From the NCBI GenBank assembly GCA_040274725.1, contig JBEMAQ010000013.1, positions 1-64,000 on the forward strand: a stretch of DNA of 64,000 nt. Reading direction: 5' to 3'. Positions 31,628 through 40,714 of this stretch are shown here, piece after piece. Every line of letters starts with the position of its first letter. The stretch's first letter is position 1. This DNA is from Solibacillus sp040274725. Its GTDB lineage: Bacteria; Bacillota; Bacilli; Bacillales_A; Planococcaceae. The notes below the pieces were generated by a model. That model saw only the letters and a program-made list of their open reading frames with translations, did not search any database and was not told the origin of the DNA. Both the position numbers and the translations under genes were made by a program.

Positions 31628-33811
31628 ATGATGTTAAAAAAGGAATGGCAATCGATTTGGCAAGATAAAAAGTTTACCTTATCGATTATTGTGATGTTTT
31701 TCATGCCGCTGCTGTATGCAGGAATGCTGTTGTATGCGTTTTGGGATCCGTATCATAATTTAGAAAAACTGCCTGTGGCAATTGTCAATGAAGACATTGG
31801 TGCAGAATTAGACGGTGAGCCGCTTCAGTTAGGCGAAGATTTGACCGAGGAACTGCTCGGAAATAAGGACTTGAATTTTATTGAGATTGCAGCGGATGAG
31901 GCCGAGCGAGGATTATTAAACGAGGAGTATTATTTACTCGTGCGCGTGCCGGAAAACTTCTCACAGCATGCGACAACATTGTTAGACGATGAGCCGAAAA
32001 AGATGGAACTGGAGTATTTAGTGAATGAAGGCTCAAACTTTTTAAGTGCACAAATCGGTGGCAATGCGATTGAAAAAATTCGCGTGAAAGTCAATGAAGA
32101 GGTCGCGAAAACCTATGCGACAGGTCTTTATGAGGCGATTACAAAGTTAGGTGATGGCTTTGTTGAGGCAGCAGATGCAGCGACAAAAATTGAAGATGGT
32201 GTCACAAAGGTTGCGGACGGCTCTAAGGAGTTAAAAGGTTATTTATATGACTTAGCAGCAGGCACCGTGACATTATCTGATGGCACGACAGCGTTGCAAA
32301 AAGGCGTGAACAGTGCGGCAAATGGTGCAGGGGAGCTTGCAGCGGGCGCGGCAAATTTAACGAATGGTGCAACAAGCTTACAGCAAGGGATGCAGGATGC
32401 AGCAAATGGTGCAAGTGAGCTAGCATCAGGTGTAGCTGCTTATACATCAGGCGTAGCGGACGTGGCAACAGGTCAACAGTCGGCATTAAATGGTCAGGAG
32501 CAATTGCAGCAGGGCATTACATCGATTGCAGAAAATAGTAGTTCGCTAGCAGAAGGTGTCACTAGCTTACAGCAAGGTGCGACAAATGTGGCACAAGGCT
32601 TTAGCCAGTTACAACAGCAGCTAGAGGCATTAAAGGCGACAATGCCAGAGGAGCAGGCCGCACAGTTAACAGCTACGTTGAATGCCCTACAAGAAGGTAC
32701 AACAGGCTTGCAGCAAGGTGCTGAAAACTTAGCAACAGGCGCAACAGGCTTGCAGCAAGGTGCAGGTCAGCTTGAAGCGAGTGGCAGTGAGCTATTAGCA
32801 GGTCATACACAAATTGCGCAAGGATTAGGTCAGCTAACAGCAAATACAGAAAGTTTACAGCAAGGTGCGCAAGGCTTACAGCAAGGTACAGCGACAATTG
32901 CGGATAAAATGGGTGAGCTAACAGCGGGTACAGTAAAACTTGCTGATGGTACTAATTCTTTAACAAACGGCTTACAGGAAATTCGTGATGGTGCGAATTC
33001 ATTAACAGAAGGTACGAGCGAGCTATCGAGCAAATCGTATGAGCTAGCAGATGGTTCTATATCTCTTGTAGACGGAGCGGATGAGTTAAAGGATGGTAGT
33101 GGCAAGCTTGCAACAAGCTTAGCGGATGCAGGTGAAGAAGCACAGGTCAGTTCAACAGATAAGCAAATCGAAATGACAGTGAGTCCAGTTGAGTTAAAGG
33201 AAACGGTTTACAACGAGGTAGATAATTACGGCGTTGGCTTTGCACCGTACTTTATTTCACTTGGTTTATTCGTTGGTGCGTTACTATTAACAAATGTTTA
33301 TCCGTACGTACAGCCAGTAGGTCAGCCAACAGGTTTAGTGAGCTGGTTTATGAGTAAATCATCGGTCATCATTGTTGTAGCAGTCTTCCAAATGATTTTA
33401 ACGTATACATTATTTATGGTATTAGGTGTCGAGGTTGAAAGTACAGGTTGGCTCATTGCAGTTATTTGTATATCGAGCTTCGCATTTATGGCGTTAGTAC
33501 AAGTACTGACAGTTGTATTAGGAGATGTTGGTCGCTTCTTGGCACTAATCTTCTTAGTCGTGCAGCTAGCAGGTAGTGCAGGGACATTCCCACTTGAGCT
33601 ATTACCAGCGCCACTTCAAGCAGTGCATCACTTCTTACCGATGTCCTATTCTGTGCATGCGTTTAGAGCAGCATTATCAACAAATGATACAGCGGTATTA
33701 ACACAGTCACTAACAGTACTTGGTACAATCGGTGTTGTATCGGTCATCATTTCATTTGCGTTTTTCGCATTATTATACAAACGTCGTTACTCAAAAGGGC
33801 AACAGGCGTAA
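31628..33811 (+). CDS. yhgE: YhgE/Pip-family membrane protein
   Basis: A 727-residue protein of the YhgE/Pip family, related to ABC-2 permeases and to type VII secretion-linked or phage-receptor proteins. One N-terminal helix (about 13-37) and five or six C-terminal helices (about 540-720) flank a large extracytoplasmic region. The middle (about 180-500) is built from dozens of short repeats such as LQQGAxxLAxGA, a long helical or coiled-coil stalk rich in Gln, Gly, Ala and Leu. ATG 31628 follows AAAGGAG. It is under the control of the adjacent TetR gene. Function is unknown. Confidence 0.93.
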   Translation: MMLKKEWQSIWQDKKFTLSIIVMFFMPLLYAGMLLYAFWDPYHNLEKLPVAIVNEDIGAELDGEPLQLGEDLTEELLGNKDLNFIEIAADEAERGLLNEEYYLLVRVPENFSQHATTLLDDEPKKMELEYLVNEGSNFLSAQIGGNAIEKIRVKVNEEVAKTYATGLYEAITKLGDGFVEAADAATKIEDGVTKVADGSKELKGYLYDLAAGTVTLSDGTTALQKGVNSAANGAGELAAGAANLTNGATSLQQGMQDAANGASELASGVAAYTSGVADVATGQQSALNGQEQLQQGITSIAENSSSLAEGVTSLQQGATNVAQGFSQLQQQLEALKATMPEEQAAQLTATLNALQEGTTGLQQGAENLATGATGLQQGAGQLEASGSELLAGHTQIAQGLGQLTANTESLQQGAQGLQQGTATIADKMGELTAGTVKLADGTNSLTNGLQEIRDGANSLTEGTSELSSKSYELADGSISLVDGADELKDGSGKLATSLADAGEEAQVSSTDKQIEMTVSPVELKETVYNEVDNYGVGFAPYFISLGLFVGALLLTNVYPYVQPVGQPTGLVSWFMSKSSVIIVVAVFQMILTYTLFMVLGVEVESTGWLIAVICISSFAFMALVQVLTVVLGDVGRFLALIFLVVQLAGSAGTFPLELLPAPLQAVHHFLPMSYSVHAFRAALSTNDTAVLTQSLTVLGTIGVVSVIISFAFFALLYKRRYSKGQQA

Positions 33812-33812
33812 A

Positions 33813-33850
33813 AAAGAGGGAGTGCTGAAATTTCAGCGCTCCCTTTTTTG
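33813..33850 (+). terminator. intrinsic terminator of yhgE
   Basis: AAAGAGGGAGTGCTGAAA pairs with TTTCAGCGCTCCCTTTTTT (one mismatch) and ends in six T residues, directly after the stop codon. Confidence 0.9.
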
Positions 33851-33860
33851 TGGAATAAAA

Positions 33861-33976
33861 AAAGAAACAGCCCTTAAATTAGGGCTGTTTCTTAAGAAAA
33901 TCTTTCGCATTGAGCGTGCGAGAGAAGTATAAGCAATGTTGTAGGTTCATCTTTGTCTAGAGATGAAGGTTTTTTA
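33861..33976 (+). other. cluster of three hairpins between yhgE and yhfH
   Basis: Within 116 bases lie AAGAAACAGCCCT/AGGGCTGTTTCTT (about 33862-33893), TCGCA/TGCGA (about 33906-33922) and TTCATCT/AGATGAA (33947-33967), the last followed by GGTTTTTTATT as in a + strand terminator. The first hairpin repeats the termination function right after the yhgE terminator. A short terminated RNA is possible; nothing codes here. Confidence 0.4.
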
Positions 33977-34009
33977 TTCATGAAACTAAATGACAATAAG
34001 ACAGGTGAA

Positions 34010-34135
34010 TTAAAGAGTGTTGCATTTATCACAATTGTTGCTGTAGCACTCGCTTTGCTCTTCGATTCGATCACCGCATGAAACACAAACTTTCTCAGGT
34101 AAGTTCTTGAAAAATTCGACTACGTTTTCTAACAT
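34010..34135 (-). CDS. yhfH: YhfH-family small zinc-binding-like protein
   Basis: A 41-residue protein: an amphipathic start (MLENVVEFFKNLPEK) followed by CVSCG and CDKC cysteine pairs, enough for one zinc site. It agrees with the YhfH family of Bacillus in size and pattern, and B. subtilis yhfH lies near lplJ as here. ATG 34135 is preceded by AAAGGAGGAG. A longer minus-strand frame (33892-34086) in another register is a shadow. Function unknown. Confidence 0.82.
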   Translation of the reverse strand: MLENVVEFFKNLPEKVCVSCGDRIEEQSECYSNNCDKCNTL

Positions 34136-34255
34136 TGTGGGCTCCTCCTTTAAGTTCAATCTGTTATATTACTGCCTTGATATTTCATAGTGTACTATAA
34201 CAGATTATGTTCGTCAACACAAAAGCTGAAAATTAAGTTAAAATAATTATGGATA

Positions 34256-34512
34256 TTTATCTTCATTCAGCAGAAATGGCTTATATCTAAGGTTGAGCGA
34301 TAAATGCTTATTTTATATTTTTTCAGTAATTAGTAAAAAAATATGCTGAATGAAGATAAAGCCTCTGGCAGATGTCACAGATTTTTAAAGGGAATTTAAA
34401 AAAGAGGATGCCAGCCTACAACCGTCGCATCGTGCGACAATGGCTGACTGACCCACATCCTGTGGGCCCTCGAAAAAAAATCTGGACAAAATTACGCCGA
34501 GGCGTAATTGAT
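34256..34512 (+). repeat. structured intergenic element upstream of lplJ
   Basis: It begins with a perfect 16-bp inverted repeat, TTTATCTTCATTCAGC (34256-34271) and its complement (34345-34360), 73 bases apart. Then come three compact hairpins: GTCGCA/TGCGAC (34424-34438), CCCACA/TGTGGG (34452-34466) and AATTACGCC/GGCGTAATT (34490-34509). The last 27 bases (34486-34512) are largely repeated upstream of lgt. The lplJ frame runs open through part of this element but has no site there. Confidence 0.55.
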
Positions 34513-34527
34513 GAAGGAGTGAGGAAC

Positions 34528-35520
34528 ATGTATTTTATCGATAATAAAGGCATTACAGATCCACGAGTAAACTTAGCGATTGAAGAGTATGTGCTAAAAA
34601 ATATGGATATCGACAAGGATGATTATTTATTGTTTTATATTAATCAGCCGTCGATTATCATCGGCAAAAATCAAAATACGATTGAAGAAATTAACACGGA
34701 TTATGTAGAGGACAACAATATACTTGTTGTACGTCGTCTATCAGGTGGAGGGGCGGTCTACCATGATTTAAATAATTTGAATTTCAGTTTTTTAACGAAG
34801 GATGACGGCAACAGCTTCCACAACTACAAAAAATTCACACAGCCAGTAGTGGATGCGTTAGCAAAGCTAGGTGTGAATGCCGAGTTGTCAGGACGCAATG
34901 ATATTTTAGCAGAGGGCCGTAAAGTATCGGGAAATGCACAATATGCGACGCGTGGTCGTATGTTTAGCCACGGGACGTTAATGTTCAACTTAGACATTGA
35001 TGCAGTCGTGAATTCGTTAAAGGTCAAACAAGACAAAATTGAATCAAAGGGCATCAAATCCGTGCGCTCACGTGTAGCGAATATTCTTGATTTACTTGAT
35101 GAAAAAATTACGGTTGAGCAGTTCCGTCTAGAAATTTTAAAATCGATTTTCGGTGGCGAGGAAAACATTCAGTACTATGAGCTAACCGATCATGACTGGG
35201 AGCAAATCTACGAAATTTCGAAAAATCGTTACCAACTTTGGGAGTGGAACTACGGTAAATCACCGCGCTTCAACATCCAAAAAACAAATCGTTTCCCGTC
35301 AGGCAGCATTGATATTCGTTTAGAAGTAAACAAGGGGATTATTGAAGACATTAAAATTTTCGGTGATTTCTTTGGTGTTGGTGATGTAGCGGAAATTGAA
35401 CAGTTACTAACAGGTGTCAAATACGACCGTACAGCTATTGGAGAAGTACTTGGAGATATTGAGATTTCAACATACTTTGGCGGCGTGTCGAAGGAAGAGT
35501 TTTTACAATTAATTTATTAA
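34528..35520 (+). CDS. lplJ: lipoate-protein ligase LplJ
   Basis: A 330-residue enzyme (B. subtilis LplJ: 331) that activates free lipoate with ATP and attaches it to E2 and GcvH lipoyl domains. The BPL/LplA catalytic domain shows RRLSGGGAVYHDLNNLNFSF (lipoate-binding loop, about 73-92) and the Lys-bearing segment EGRKVSGNAQY near 130-140; a C-terminal accessory domain follows (about 250-330). ATG 34528 lies behind GAAGGAGTGAGG. A shared terminator separates it from the converging chemoreceptor gene. Confidence 0.95.
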   Translation: MYFIDNKGITDPRVNLAIEEYVLKNMDIDKDDYLLFYINQPSIIIGKNQNTIEEINTDYVEDNNILVVRRLSGGGAVYHDLNNLNFSFLTKDDGNSFHNYKKFTQPVVDALAKLGVNAELSGRNDILAEGRKVSGNAQYATRGRMFSHGTLMFNLDIDAVVNSLKVKQDKIESKGIKSVRSRVANILDLLDEKITVEQFRLEILKSIFGGEENIQYYELTDHDWEQIYEISKNRYQLWEWNYGKSPRFNIQKTNRFPSGSIDIRLEVNKGIIEDIKIFGDFFGVGDVAEIEQLLTGVKYDRTAIGEVLGDIEISTYFGGVSKEEFLQLIY

Positions 35521-35524
35521 CAAA

Positions 35525-35572
35525 TAAACCTCTAGCGATGAAAGGACGTCTTTCATTGCTAGAGGTTTTGTT
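35525..35572. terminator. bidirectional terminator between lplJ and the chemoreceptor gene
   Basis: The 17-bp stem beginning AACCTCTAGCGATGAAA and its near-complement around a 6-base loop, T-rich on the + strand side. Confidence 0.87.
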
Positions 35573-35573
35573 C

Positions 35574-37526
35574 TTATACGGTAAAGCGTCTCACTTTTTG
35601 ATGTAAGTCTGCTGCAAACTGTTGTAATGTACCTGATGCAGCACCGATTTCCTCCATCGAATGATGGATTTGCTCGGTTGTAGCGGCGATTTCTTCTAGT
35701 GCCGCTGCGTTTTGCTGTGATTGACCAGAGAGCTCGTTTGCAGACATTGTCGCTTGCTCAGCTGAAGTAGCTAGGCTTTGGGTATTCGTTGAAATATGCT
35801 CCATCATCGGTGTGATTTGTTGTAAGCTTTCTACGATTTTTGTAAACTGGCTTGCCGTCTCCTCTGTTAAAGAGAGGCCTTCCGTTACATCGCTCTTCAC
35901 CGATTTCATAAAGGAGACAGAGGCATCTGTATCACGCTGAATACCTGTAATGAGCTCACTAATTTGCTTTGTTGATGCCTGAGAACTTTCGGCTAATTTA
36001 CGAACTTCTTGTGCAACGACCGTAAAGCCTTGCCCGTGAACACCTGCGCGTGCTGCTTCAATACTTGCATTTAGCGCAAGTAAATTCGTTTGGTCAGCGA
36101 TGCTATTAATGACGTCAACAATCGCATCAATTTCGTGAATGCGTGAAGACAATGCCTGCACGGTGTCATCGGCTGCTGTTACAGAATGCGTAATTGCGTG
36201 CATTTGCTGTACGGTTTTTTCAACAGACTGTCCACCAATTTCTGCGTTCGCAGCCGCTTCTTGAGACAAGGCTGTTACTTCCTGATTGTTGGCCGCAATG
36301 GTTGCAATGTTTTGCTCCATCTCGTAAATTGTTTGTGCATTTTTTTCGTTTGCTACCATTTGTAAATCAAGCGTGCCCGCAATTGTCTGCACAGCCGCTG
36401 TTGCAAGCTCTGTTGCGGCGATTGTTTGAGTGGCATTTTCAGTAAGGTCTTTTGCAGAAATGGTTACGTGATTTGCATTTTTATCGACATCTGATACAAG
36501 TGTAGCTAAATTCTGACGCATCTCTTCAAAGGCTTGTCCGAGTTGACCAATTTCGTTATTTTCCGTTATGGTAATGGGGTTTGACAAGTTGCCGTTACTA
36601 ATTTGCGTAGCGGCCTCGATTAAATGATGAATTGGCTTCATAATCGAACGGATAATAAAGTAGACGAGCACGCTACCTACTGCGAAACAAAGTACGAGAA
36701 TCATTAAATAGGTGCTAAAGGAAGCTTGAGCCGTTTTTACGGCCTCCGCTTTGATTAAGTTACCGTATAGCTTCCAACCTGTTAATTCGTTTTCTGTGTA
36801 AATGATTACGTGCCCATCCGTTTCTGTGCTGGCTCCTATTGTTGTTAATGTTTCAACATATGGCTCATTTGCTTCTATACCTGACTTTGTATTTGGCTTT
36901 GAGATGTAGTGATTGATGTTATCGATCACTGTAATAAAGCCGTCATCCCCGATTGTAATGGAATTCGCAATGTCAACAATCGTTTGAATCGATAAATCCA
37001 TTCCGTAAACGCCCGAGCCGTCCTCTAGCTGCTTGGCAATTGTCACAACTAACTCACCCGAGCTTGTAGAAATATAAGGATCTGTAATAATGACCTGTCC
37101 TTTTTGTGAGACAGCTTGTTTATACCACGGACGCTCGCGCGGGTCGTAATCTGCTGCGTATTCGAAATATGGCTGACGCACCATCTTACCGTCTTCTGTA
37201 CCGACATAGGCAATCGCGACATCGGTATTCATCGCTAAATATTCATCAAATAATGTGCGAATCATTTGCTCATTCGTTGTTAATTTAGTAGTTGTTATGT
37301 ACGTGGCAAGAAAGTCCGTTTGTTCAAGCTTTGGCTCAATAACAGTCGTCATATTGTTATTAAGTAGGCTCAAGCTTTCCTGAGCCCCGGCTAGCTGTTC
37401 CTCTGCGATGGCCTGCTTTGTATTGTTATAAGAAATGATTACAATAATGAGCGTTGGTACAAAGAGAACGAAAGAGAATGAAGCGATAAGACGACGTTTT
37501 AATGACATATTATTAAAAAAAGACAC
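35574..37526 (-). CDS. methyl-accepting chemotaxis protein with dCache sensor
   Basis: A 650-residue chemoreceptor: helix 1 at about 13-32, double-Cache extracytoplasmic domain (about 35-270, with YFEYAADYDPRERPWYKQAV as the dCache landmark), helix 2 at about 272-295, HAMP to about 345, and the signalling domain to 650. The hairpin tip is DQTNLLALNASIEAARAGVH near 483. Ligand is probably an amino acid or carboxylate, by family only. The GTG start (37526) has GGAG 8 bases upstream. It diverges from the BceR-type operon over 274 bases. Confidence 0.94.
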   Translation of the reverse strand: MSFFNNMSLKRRLIASFSFVLFVPTLIIVIISYNNTKQAIAEEQLAGAQESLSLLNNNMTTVIEPKLEQTDFLATYITTTKLTTNEQMIRTLFDEYLAMNTDVAIAYVGTEDGKMVRQPYFEYAADYDPRERPWYKQAVSQKGQVIITDPYISTSSGELVVTIAKQLEDGSGVYGMDLSIQTIVDIANSITIGDDGFITVIDNINHYISKPNTKSGIEANEPYVETLTTIGASTETDGHVIIYTENELTGWKLYGNLIKAEAVKTAQASFSTYLMILVLCFAVGSVLVYFIIRSIMKPIHHLIEAATQISNGNLSNPITITENNEIGQLGQAFEEMRQNLATLVSDVDKNANHVTISAKDLTENATQTIAATELATAAVQTIAGTLDLQMVANEKNAQTIYEMEQNIATIAANNQEVTALSQEAAANAEIGGQSVEKTVQQMHAITHSVTAADDTVQALSSRIHEIDAIVDVINSIADQTNLLALNASIEAARAGVHGQGFTVVAQEVRKLAESSQASTKQISELITGIQRDTDASVSFMKSVKSDVTEGLSLTEETASQFTKIVESLQQITPMMEHISTNTQSLATSAEQATMSANELSGQSQQNAAALEEIAATTEQIHHSMEEIGAASGTLQQFAADLHQKVRRFTV

Positions 37527-37800
37527 TGATTTAACTCCTTCAATATAGTATATGTGAAATAGTACTTGATACCTTAATTAGTATATTAGAATAATTAGAA
37601 AAAACAACATATTTGCAATTTTTACTGTAAATATGCTTTTCTATTCTGAAATATAAAAAATATTTAGTATTTTATGATAATTATATCTTGAGATAATTAT
37701 GGTGAAAGGAAGGGGTAAAAAGTAAGGGACACTTTGAGTGATTATTTTTTTAGTGTAAAATTAAAGAGGGAAGCTTTCCGATAGTGAGAGAGGTGATGAA

Positions 37801-38505
37801 ATGGAGAAGCACCGAATTTTTATTGTAGAGGACGATGTGAAAATCGCCTCACTACTCGCAGAAACATTGCGCAAATATCAATATGATGTAGAAGTTGTTC
37901 AAAACTTTGAGTGCATTGTTGAAGAGTGTACCGCGTTTAATCCGCATATGATTTTACTTGATATAAATTTGCCTACTTATGATGGCTATTATTGGTGCAG
38001 GCAATTACGTCAGCAGACTACCTGTCCAATCGTCTTTATTTCGGCGCGTTCTGGTGAAATGGACCAAATTTTTGCGCTTGAAAATGGTGGCGATGATTTT
38101 ATTACAAAGCCTTTTCATTACGAAATTGTGCTCGCCAAAATTCGCAGCCATTTGCGCCGTACATATGGTGAATATGCAGCGAAGCAGGAGGAGCGCACGG
38201 TTAAGCAGGGACAACTGACGCTTTATTTAGAGCGCATGGAGCTGCACGCGAGGCAATTAGAAGTGCCACTACAAAAAAAGGAATGCATTATTTTAGGCTT
38301 GCTCATGGGGCAAGCACCGAAAGTCGTGTCGCGTGACCAGTTGTTAGAGGAGCTGTGGGACGATCAGGCATTTGTTGACGAGAACACACTTAATGTCAAT
38401 ATGACACGCGTGCGCAAAAAGCTGACGGACTACGGGATTCAATCGTCGATCGAGACAGTGCGTGGGGCTGGTTACCGCTTTGTTCTAAGTGCGGAGGAGC
38501 AGTAA
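37801..38505 (+). CDS. BceR-type response regulator
   Basis: 234 residues, OmpR family. Receiver domain has DD near 11-12, acceptor Asp in ILLDINLPTYDGY near 55 and Lys in FITKPFHYE near 102; winged-helix output at about 135-230 (SRDQLLEELWDDQAFVDENT). It leads a five-gene unit with kinase, an extra gene, ATPase and permease, the layout of peptide-sensing and detoxification modules. ATG 37801 follows AGAGAGGTGATG. By analogy it activates the transporter genes in response to cell-wall-active peptides. Confidence 0.92.
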   Translation: MEKHRIFIVEDDVKIASLLAETLRKYQYDVEVVQNFECIVEECTAFNPHMILLDINLPTYDGYYWCRQLRQQTTCPIVFISARSGEMDQIFALENGGDDFITKPFHYEIVLAKIRSHLRRTYGEYAAKQEERTVKQGQLTLYLERMELHARQLEVPLQKKECIILGLLMGQAPKVVSRDQLLEELWDDQAFVDENTLNVNMTRVRKKLTDYGIQSSIETVRGAGYRFVLSAEEQ

Positions 38506-39488
38506 TGGCGCTTAAATTATTTATAAGAGAGCATATTTCGTACATCATTTTTCAAGTGTGTATGACGCTATTTTTAATCGCATTATTTTGGCTCGACGGC
38601 TTTCGCAATTTAGAAACGGCTATTTATGCGATTGTGATTAACGGATTATTAATTGCCTCGTTTTTAGTCGTGCGCTATATGTTACGTCGGCGTTATTTAA
38701 AGAAAATGACGCAGCTGCCAAGCGCAATGGATGATGCTCTGCAAAAAAATGCGAAGACATCCGAGTATTTCATAACGGAGCGTTATTTACAGGAGTTGTA
38801 TCATTTGTATCAGCATGAGGTACAAACATTGTACGCGACGCAAAAGCGCCATCATAAATTTATGAACCAGTGGATTCACCAAATGAAAACGCCTATTGCG
38901 GTGCTTGAGCTACTGCTACAAGAGGATGAGGCACTGGATAAAAAAAGCGTGCAGGAGGAAGTAGACCGCTTAAAGCGCGGCCTTGAAATGGTGTTAATGA
39001 ATGCACGGCTTGATAATTTTGAGGGAGATATGCAAATTGCACCTGTACCGCTAAAGTCTACCGTGACGACCGTCATTAATGAGAATAAGCGCCTATTTAT
39101 TACGAATCGCGTTTTTCCAGATGTGCAAATCGATGATGAACTCATTGTGATGAGCGATTCGAAATGGCTGCGCTTTTTACTTGAGCAATTTATTACAAAT
39201 GCGGTGAAGTATACGTTTGAGCAGCAGAAAAAAATTTACGTGACGGCTACTGAGCAGAATGGACAGATTGTTTTGGCAGTGCGTGATGAGGGCATTGGCA
39301 TTCCGAAAGCGGATTTAACACGTGTGACAAAAGCTTTTTATACAGGGGAAAATGGCCGTAAAACAGGCGAGTCAACCGGAATGGGGCTTTATATCGCAAA
39401 AGAAATTTGTGACAAATTAGGTCATGAGCTTGCGATCCATTCAGAAGTAAATAGTGGGACAACAGTTCAAGTGATTTTTCAAAAATAG
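38505..39488 (+). CDS. BceS-type intramembrane-sensing histidine kinase
   Basis: A 327-residue kinase with two adjacent helices (about 12-32 and 37-57) and almost no external loop, the intramembrane-sensing type. Such kinases learn of a peptide through the partner ABC transporter, not directly. Phospho-His is in NQWIHQMKTPIAV near 124, ATPase motifs are NAVKYTF, DEGIGIP and GESTGMGLYIA. It shares one base with the regulator's stop codon. Confidence 0.93.
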   Translation: MALKLFIREHISYIIFQVCMTLFLIALFWLDGFRNLETAIYAIVINGLLIASFLVVRYMLRRRYLKKMTQLPSAMDDALQKNAKTSEYFITERYLQELYHLYQHEVQTLYATQKRHHKFMNQWIHQMKTPIAVLELLLQEDEALDKKSVQEEVDRLKRGLEMVLMNARLDNFEGDMQIAPVPLKSTVTTVINENKRLFITNRVFPDVQIDDELIVMSDSKWLRFLLEQFITNAVKYTFEQQKKIYVTATEQNGQIVLAVRDEGIGIPKADLTRVTKAFYTGENGRKTGESTGMGLYIAKEICDKLGHELAIHSEVNSGTTVQVIFQK

Positions 39489-39500
39489 GGGGACTTTTTG

Positions 39501-39923
39501 GTGAAGACAGTTCAAATTGAGCAATGGGTAGTAGCGATTCAATATGAAGAAACAAAAATGGCATTTGAGTTAAATGATTTTCGTTGTCGAAGCGAAGAGT
39601 GCCATAACTTTGTGAAGGCGAGTGCAGGCATTGAGCCCGTTGTCTTGAAGTTTGCAGAAAAGTTAGGGATTGATTTATCCAAGCCAAGTCAGTTGAATAG
39701 CCACCGTTTAGACGGTAATCTGGTCATGTATACAGGGCAATATCATATTGTTGGTGAAATTATTGAAGGGGATGTTAATGGCTGGGATCTAGTCGTTGGA
39801 CAACATTGCTTTTCATTAACCGATGAATTTACACATATTCCGGTCGTGATGCTAGAACCTATTATTGAAATTAGCTTTGAGGTCGTATTGCCATGGGTGC
39901 TAAGTAGCGTAAAAAGTGTGTAA
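39501..39923 (+). CDS. unknown 140-residue protein inserted in the Bce-type operon
   Basis: A soluble protein of mixed alpha/beta composition that I do not recognise. Notable features are the segment FELNDFRCRSEECHNFVKAS with a C-x4-C-H cluster, a central helix with LKFAEKLGID, and a C-terminal hydrophobic strand region (PIIEISFEVVLPWVL). There is no signal peptide or membrane helix. GTG 39501 follows AGGGGGA; it ends 17 bases before the ATPase. The usual bceRSAB layout has nothing here, so the gene may modulate signalling or transport, an inference from position alone. Confidence 0.7.
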   Translation: MKTVQIEQWVVAIQYEETKMAFELNDFRCRSEECHNFVKASAGIEPVVLKFAEKLGIDLSKPSQLNSHRLDGNLVMYTGQYHIVGEIIEGDVNGWDLVVGQHCFSLTDEFTHIPVVMLEPIIEISFEVVLPWVLSSVKSV

Positions 39924-39940
39924 TAGAGAGGAAGACAACG

Positions 39941-40714
39941 ATGCCGATTTTACAAATACAAGATGTGACGAAGGTATATGAAGGCAAGGTGACGAATCGC
40001 GCGCTTAACCAACTCAGTTTTGATGTGGAGCCCGGTGAATTTTTAGCGATTATGGGCCCTTCTGGTAGTGGCAAATCGACGCTACTGAATATGATTTCAA
40101 CAATCGATCGTCCAACATCTGGAGAAATTATTTTTGATAACGTCAAGCCGCACCGTTTGAGTGACGATGAGCTTGCTTATTTTAGAAGACGTCAGCTTGG
40201 CTTTGTCTTTCAGGACTTTAATTTACTACCAATGCTAACGGTCGAGGAAAATATCGTGCTGCCGCTGACATTAGATGAAAAGCCAGTCGAATTAATGGAA
40301 GAGCGCTTAGATGTGCTTGCGAGAAAGCTTAACATTACGCAAATTTTAGACAAGCGCCCGGACGAAATATCAGGAGGTCAGGCACAGCGCACAGCCATTG
40401 CACGTGCGCTTATTCATGAGCCGTCCATTATTTTAGCGGACGAGCCGACCGGAAACCTAGATTCTCATGCATCACGGGAGGTGCTCGATTTGCTTAGTCA
40501 AATGAACCGCGAAAAGGGAGCAACGATTGTCATGGTAACGCATGACCCGATTGCGGCAAGCTACTGCAACCGTGTGCTGTTTATTAAAGACGGTGAATTT
40601 TTCAATGAAATTTATCAGGATGAGCGTCGACAAACGTTTTTCCAGCGTATTTTAAATGTGCTGAGCTTATTAGGAGGGCAAGTAGGTGACCTTTCTTCAA
40701 TTCGCTTACCGTAA
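39941..40714 (+). CDS. BceA-type ABC transporter ATPase
   Basis: A 257-residue ATPase of the MacB/LolD group: Walker A GPSGSGKST (about 37-45), Q-loop FVFQDFNLLPML, signature ISGGQAQRTAIARAL, Walker B ILADEPTGNLDS and H-loop VTHDP. With the permease that follows it forms a transporter that frees cell-wall lipid targets from peptides such as bacitracin or nisin; the actual substrate is unknown. ATG 39941 follows GAGAGGAAG. It overlaps the permease by 29 bases. Confidence 0.94.
   Translation: MPILQIQDVTKVYEGKVTNRALNQLSFDVEPGEFLAIMGPSGSGKSTLLNMISTIDRPTSGEIIFDNVKPHRLSDDELAYFRRRQLGFVFQDFNLLPMLTVEENIVLPLTLDEKPVELMEERLDVLARKLNITQILDKRPDEISGGQAQRTAIARALIHEPSIILADEPTGNLDSHASREVLDLLSQMNREKGATIVMVTHDPIAASYCNRVLFIKDGEFFNEIYQDERRQTFFQRILNVLSLLGGQVGDLSSIRLP

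Noticed and set aside
32200..33120. Possible DNA tandem repeat inside yhgE
   Set aside because: The repetition is in the protein pattern (LxxGAxxL) with varied codons; it is a family feature and not a recent DNA repeat.
33892..34086. 64-codon minus-strand frame downstream of yhgE
   Set aside because: It overlaps the better-supported yhfH gene in another register and lacks a ribosome binding site.
34372..34527. N-terminal extension of lplJ
   Set aside because: The upstream codons fall in the hairpin-rich element and do not resemble lipoate ligases; the ATG at 34528 has a strong site and gives the family length.
37676..37702. Imperfect palindrome between the chemoreceptor and the BceR-type gene
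   Set aside because: AT-rich arms with an insertion; not distinguishable from chance in this spacer.
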